A DNA stretch of 64,000 bases from SZUA-365 sp049663345 (GTDB lineage: Bacteria; Bacteroidota; Ignavibacteria; SZUA-365). Numbering within the stretch: the stretch's first letter is position 1; the number at the start of each line of letters is the position of its first letter. The position numbers and the translations under genes are program-made. Shown in pieces: positions 60,742-64,000 of this stretch. A model generated the notes under the pieces. That model saw only the letters and a list, made by a program, of their open reading frames with translations, was not told where the DNA came from and did no database searches. The stretch spans positions 1 to 64,000 of the forward strand of contig JBATDG010000087.1 in the NCBI GenBank assembly GCA_049663345.1. The letters are read 5' to 3'.

Positions 60742-63700
60742 ATGATGACTTCGGACGCCCCGCTACATATTTTTCTGATCGAGGATGATCCCGAACAGGT
60801 TGCGTTTCTGAAAGTGACCTTGCGTACGGAGCAGAATTCAGCGTATTCGTTGACCCATGCCGCGAGTCTGGGTGAGGCCAAAGTACTGCTGGCCGAATTG
60901 AAGCCGGATGTGATTCTTCTTGATCTGCATCTTCCCGACAGTGAGGGGCTTAACACTCCGCGCGAAATTCTCGCCCTCGCTCCGCAAATCCCAATCATTA
61001 TCTATAGCGGCAACACCGATGTAGAGCTCGCGATCGAGGCAGTGCGGCTCGGAGCGCAGGACTACCTCCTCAAGGGCGAGGCGCGCGAACCTCTGCTGTC
61101 CCGCGCCATGCGATATGCGATTGAGCGGAAACACACCGCTCTCGAACTCGAGCAGGCGCACACAATTCTCGAAGAACGCAATGCAGCTTTGGAGATTGCG
61201 CGCAGCGAACTCCGGTCGGAACGAGACATGTTCGTTTCCGGACCGACAATCCTGTTCAGACGCGATTTCACGACGGGCTTCCCGATCACCTTCGTTTCGC
61301 GCAATGTCTCACAATTCGGTTTTCTGCAGCGCGATCTCATGGTGGAAGGATTCCGATATGATTCGCTGGTATTCAGCGATGATCGCGAGGGGTTTCGCAA
61401 TCTGCTCACCGTGCGCCTTAGCGAGGGTATCGAGAATGTCGAACAGGAATACCGGATTCTTGACGCGAGAGGCGAAATCGTCTGGCTTCACGAAGTGGCG
61501 CGGATACAGCGCGGCGCAGACGGAGAGCCCATCGCTCAGCTCGCCTATGTTGTCGACATAACCCGGCGGCGTCAGGCTGAAAAAAGCCTTTCTTCCACAC
61601 GAAGGCGCTTCGATACTATCCTCGGCAGTATCAATGAGATTGTCTACGAAATCGATATTCACGGCCGGCTTCTGTATATCAGTCCCGCCATCGAACGCAT
61701 TCTCGGCTGGGAAGCAGATGGATTAATCGGTCAGCCATTTGCGGAACTAGTCGTTGAGGAGCAGCGCGAGGGCTGGGAAGAAAGCTTCGCACGTATCGTC
61801 AGCGGAACGGTCCTTGCCTGCGAATTCCCATTGAACGCGGCCGACGGTCACGAACATGTGTTCCAGATCTCCGCACGCCGGCAAACCGATGGGACTCAGG
61901 TCCGCTCTATTGCCGGGGTGCTCACCGATATAACCGACCGCAGGGAAATGGAACATGCCATCCGGAATGTTCGCACTCAGACGCAGCAATATCTTGACAT
62001 CGCCGAGGTGGTGTTCCTTTCGCTTGATCTGAGCGGGAGCATCACGCTCATCAATAAAAAGGGTTGTCAGGTTCTGGGCTATAATGAACATGAGCTCGTG
62101 GGGCGGGACTGGTTTGACCTCTGTATTCCTGAGCATATACGGGAGGAGACTCGTGCATTTTTCTTCCGCATCGTCGGTGGGGGTGAGACCCAAACAGATG
62201 TACACGAAAATGACGTGCGTACCAAATCGGGTGAAGAGCGGCTCCTTCGCTGGCACAATTCGTTGATGCACGATAGCCGCGGCGCTGTGATCGGGATGCT
62301 GAGCAGCGGTGAGGATATTACTGATCGGCGCAGAATCGAACTCGAGGCCAAAGGGTCGCAGGAACTGATCGACCTTGCACTTTGGGGGGCGGATCTCGGT
62401 GCGTGGGAATGGGATATTCACAACGATAGCATCACACTGAATTCTCGTGCCCTGTCGATGTTGGGCTACGAAGCAGGGCAGCTCCCATTGTTCACTCAGC
62501 TGCGGGAAGAAACTCTTCCGATAGAAGATGTGAGCCGATTGCAGGAAATGATGAATGCTCATCTCGAAGGGCGTTCACCCTTCTATCAGGCTGAGACCTG
62601 GATAATTTGCCGGAGTGGTGAATGGAAGTGGGTCCTCGAACGCGGGAAAGTCGTGGAATATGATACTGCGGGAGCGCCTCTGAGGGTTGCAGGCACCTAC
62701 CTTGATCTGACCGTGAGAAAATATGCTGAGATCGCACTTGAGGATAGTGAAAAGAAATTCCGTCTTCTTGCGGAAAACTCATCCGATATCATCTGGACGG
62801 TAAATGCCGATTTCGAGCTGACCTTCGTCAGCCCGTCAATCGAATTCGTACTTGGCTTTACGCCTGAAGAAATGATGGATACGGACTTCTTTGACGCCAT
62901 CGATGAAGACTTTTTGAGGGATAAAAAAGAGCAATTTATCACAGCCCTACGGAACTCTGCCGCCCGCCCTCCGCACGATCGTACGCTTCGCATAGAAGCC
63001 CCGTTCGTGAAAAAAGATGGAAGCATCCTTTGGGTCGAGGTCGTTGCAACTCCGATCCTCGACCATGGCGGAAATCTCGTGAGCGTTCACGGCAATTCCC
63101 GCGACATTCATTATCGCAGAATCGCACAGCAGGGACTTGCCGACAGCGAAGGGAAGTACCGTCTGCTTGTGCAGAACCAGACAGATCTTGTCATCAAGAT
63201 GGATCTTGACGGAAAGTTCCTCTTCGTAAGCCCTTCGTACTGCAGGATGTTTGGCAAGACGGAAAACGAACTCCTGCTGCAGCCGTTTTTCCCGATGGTG
63301 CATGAGGATGACCGTGCGGCCGCACTCGACGCTATGAAGAAATTGTTCGAGGCGCCTTTCACCAGCTATGTCGAACAGCGTGCCCTGACCCAGGATGGCT
63401 GGCGATGGCTCGGCTGGCAGGACACTGCTGTCCTGAACGACAATGATGAAGTGGTTGCGATCATTGGAGTAGGGCGCGACGTGACCGAGCGCCGTATGGC
63501 AGAACGAGCGCTTATTGATAGCGAGAAGCGCCTCCGTACAGTAATCTCCAACCTTCCAGTCATCATGTTCACGCTGAATAAGGATGGGAAATTCACCATG
63601 TCGGAGGGTATGGGACTCGAATCCCTCGGACTGACATCAGGGCAGGTCGTGGGTCTTTCGGCATTTGATGTTTATGCTAATAATCCCGACGTAGTCGCGG

Positions 63701-64000
63701 GTCTCCGCCGTGCCATCGGAGGTGAGGCTTTTGTCGCCGCGGTGGAAGTCGAAGGGAAGTCGTTCGAGACATGGTATTCGCCGGTGTTCGGCGACGGCGG
63801 GGAGGTCGAACACGTCATTGGTGTCGCTGTCGACATCACAAGCCGGAAGAAGACTGAACAGGAGCTCGCCCAGTACCGCGATCATCTTGAAGAATTGGTC
63901 GAGGCGCGGACACTGGAACTCGAGCGTGCTAATGAGCGGCTGAAGCGATTCCGCTTTGCACTTGACAGCGCGGCCGACAACATCTACATCATCGATCCGG
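60742..64000 (+). CDS. Receiver and multi-PAS sensor protein, probable histidine kinase (partial)
   Basis: The ATG at 60742 (or 60745) opens a frame that stays open to the window end (1086 codons visible). An N-terminal receiver domain has EDD and LLDLHLPDSEG, with Lys in LLKGE. A coiled coil (KHTALELEQAHTILEERNAA) follows. At least seven complete PAS domains then come in a row, each with a PAC-type end such as AYVVDITRRRQAEK, GVLTDITDRREME, GEDITDRRRIE, TYLDLTVRKYAE and GVGRDVTERRMAE. After a coiled coil, an eighth begins at the edge. The output domain lies outside the window; a histidine kinase is expected but not seen. It probably signals to the NtrC-type regulator 58 nt upstream. Confidence 0.85.
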   Translation, partial: MMTSDAPLHIFLIEDDPEQVAFLKVTLRTEQNSAYSLTHAASLGEAKVLLAELKPDVILLDLHLPDSEGLNTPREILALAPQIPIIIYSGNTDVELAIEAVRLGAQDYLLKGEAREPLLSRAMRYAIERKHTALELEQAHTILEERNAALEIARSELRSERDMFVSGPTILFRRDFTTGFPITFVSRNVSQFGFLQRDLMVEGFRYDSLVFSDDREGFRNLLTVRLSEGIENVEQEYRILDARGEIVWLHEVARIQRGADGEPIAQLAYVVDITRRRQAEKSLSSTRRRFDTILGSINEIVYEIDIHGRLLYISPAIERILGWEADGLIGQPFAELVVEEQREGWEESFARIVSGTVLACEFPLNAADGHEHVFQISARRQTDGTQVRSIAGVLTDITDRREMEHAIRNVRTQTQQYLDIAEVVFLSLDLSGSITLINKKGCQVLGYNEHELVGRDWFDLCIPEHIREETRAFFFRIVGGGETQTDVHENDVRTKSGEERLLRWHNSLMHDSRGAVIGMLSSGEDITDRRRIELEAKGSQELIDLALWGADLGAWEWDIHNDSITLNSRALSMLGYEAGQLPLFTQLREETLPIEDVSRLQEMMNAHLEGRSPFYQAETWIICRSGEWKWVLERGKVVEYDTAGAPLRVAGTYLDLTVRKYAEIALEDSEKKFRLLAENSSDIIWTVNADFELTFVSPSIEFVLGFTPEEMMDTDFFDAIDEDFLRDKKEQFITALRNSAARPPHDRTLRIEAPFVKKDGSILWVEVVATPILDHGGNLVSVHGNSRDIHYRRIAQQGLADSEGKYRLLVQNQTDLVIKMDLDGKFLFVSPSYCRMFGKTENELLLQPFFPMVHEDDRAAALDAMKKLFEAPFTSYVEQRALTQDGWRWLGWQDTAVLNDNDEVVAIIGVGRDVTERRMAERALIDSEKRLRTVISNLPVIMFTLNKDGKFTMSEGMGLESLGLTSGQVVGLSAFDVYANNPDVVAGLRRAIGGEAFVAAVEVEGKSFETWYSPVFGDGGEVEHVIGVAVDITSRKKTEQELAQYRDHLEELVEARTLELERANERLKRFRFALDSAADNIYIIDP

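Overview
The window reads as a chromosomal piece of a Gram-negative member of the Bacteroidota/FCB group. The best fit is an Ignavibacteria- or Kapabacteria-like lineage, which is inferred from style and not from a marker tree. The support is six secreted proteins with a C-terminal type IX (T9SS) sorting domain of the 'YPNPFNPST…LGR…G.Y.Y' kind, GldL/GldM-type motor proteins, a TonB-dependent receptor with an N-terminal carboxypeptidase-like domain, a TIGR03790-type protein, and signal peptides and lipoboxes throughout. Coding density is high, genes are often coupled by 1-11 nt overlaps, and GTG and TTG starts are used. I saw no tRNA, rRNA, insertion sequence, prophage or CRISPR array.

Layout. 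1-5757 (mostly minus): trpS, scpA, scpB and the start of a probable rluB (chromosome condensation and translation housekeeping), an HNH nuclease and a Wzx-like flippase. 5965-6894: a sugar-nucleotide epimerase. 7175-17593: the most striking block, seven co-directional genes. It encodes two successive GldL-like/GldM-like pairs, two outer-membrane-type barrel proteins with related C-termini, and a VWA-OmpA protein. I read this as a trans-envelope, ion-driven machine related to the T9SS/gliding motor but with two motor pairs and its own outer-membrane partners. 17630-24086: YjbQ, a RecD2-type helicase, a PAS protein coupled to an M16 peptidase, and an aminotransferase. 24097-27363: nuoG-nuoH-nuoI of complex I, without the other subunits.

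27374-36448 holds three T9SS cargo proteins, one of 1249 aa with its own promoter candidate and a strong terminator, and a membrane glycosyltransferase fused to TPRs. 36484-44046 holds a CBS-pair protein and a histidine/aromatic ammonia-lyase on the minus strand. Opposite them is a GbsR/MarR-like regulator followed by a KASIII-like enzyme with an altered active site, an SSS symporter, an acyl-CoA ligase and a MaoC hydratase. The divergent gap contains a 12-copy, 16-bp minisatellite. 44116-47514: a TIG-domain lipoprotein, a porin-like barrel and an alpha/beta-hydrolase lipoprotein. 47618-56164 (minus): a two-gene membrane unit, a CocE-type hydrolase, a TonB receptor with a partner lipoprotein, and a TIGR03790-PKD cargo protein. 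56373-64000: an M14 carboxypeptidase, an SDR-HAD pair, an NtrC-type regulator, and a large receiver/multi-PAS sensor that runs off the window.

How the genes work together. The envelope theme dominates: a putative rotary-motor complex, T9SS cargo with hydrolytic or adhesive domains, and TonB-linked uptake. The ammonia-lyase/KASIII/ligase/hydratase neighbourhood is a candidate small acyl-modifying pathway. All functions are read from motifs and context only; no database search was possible.
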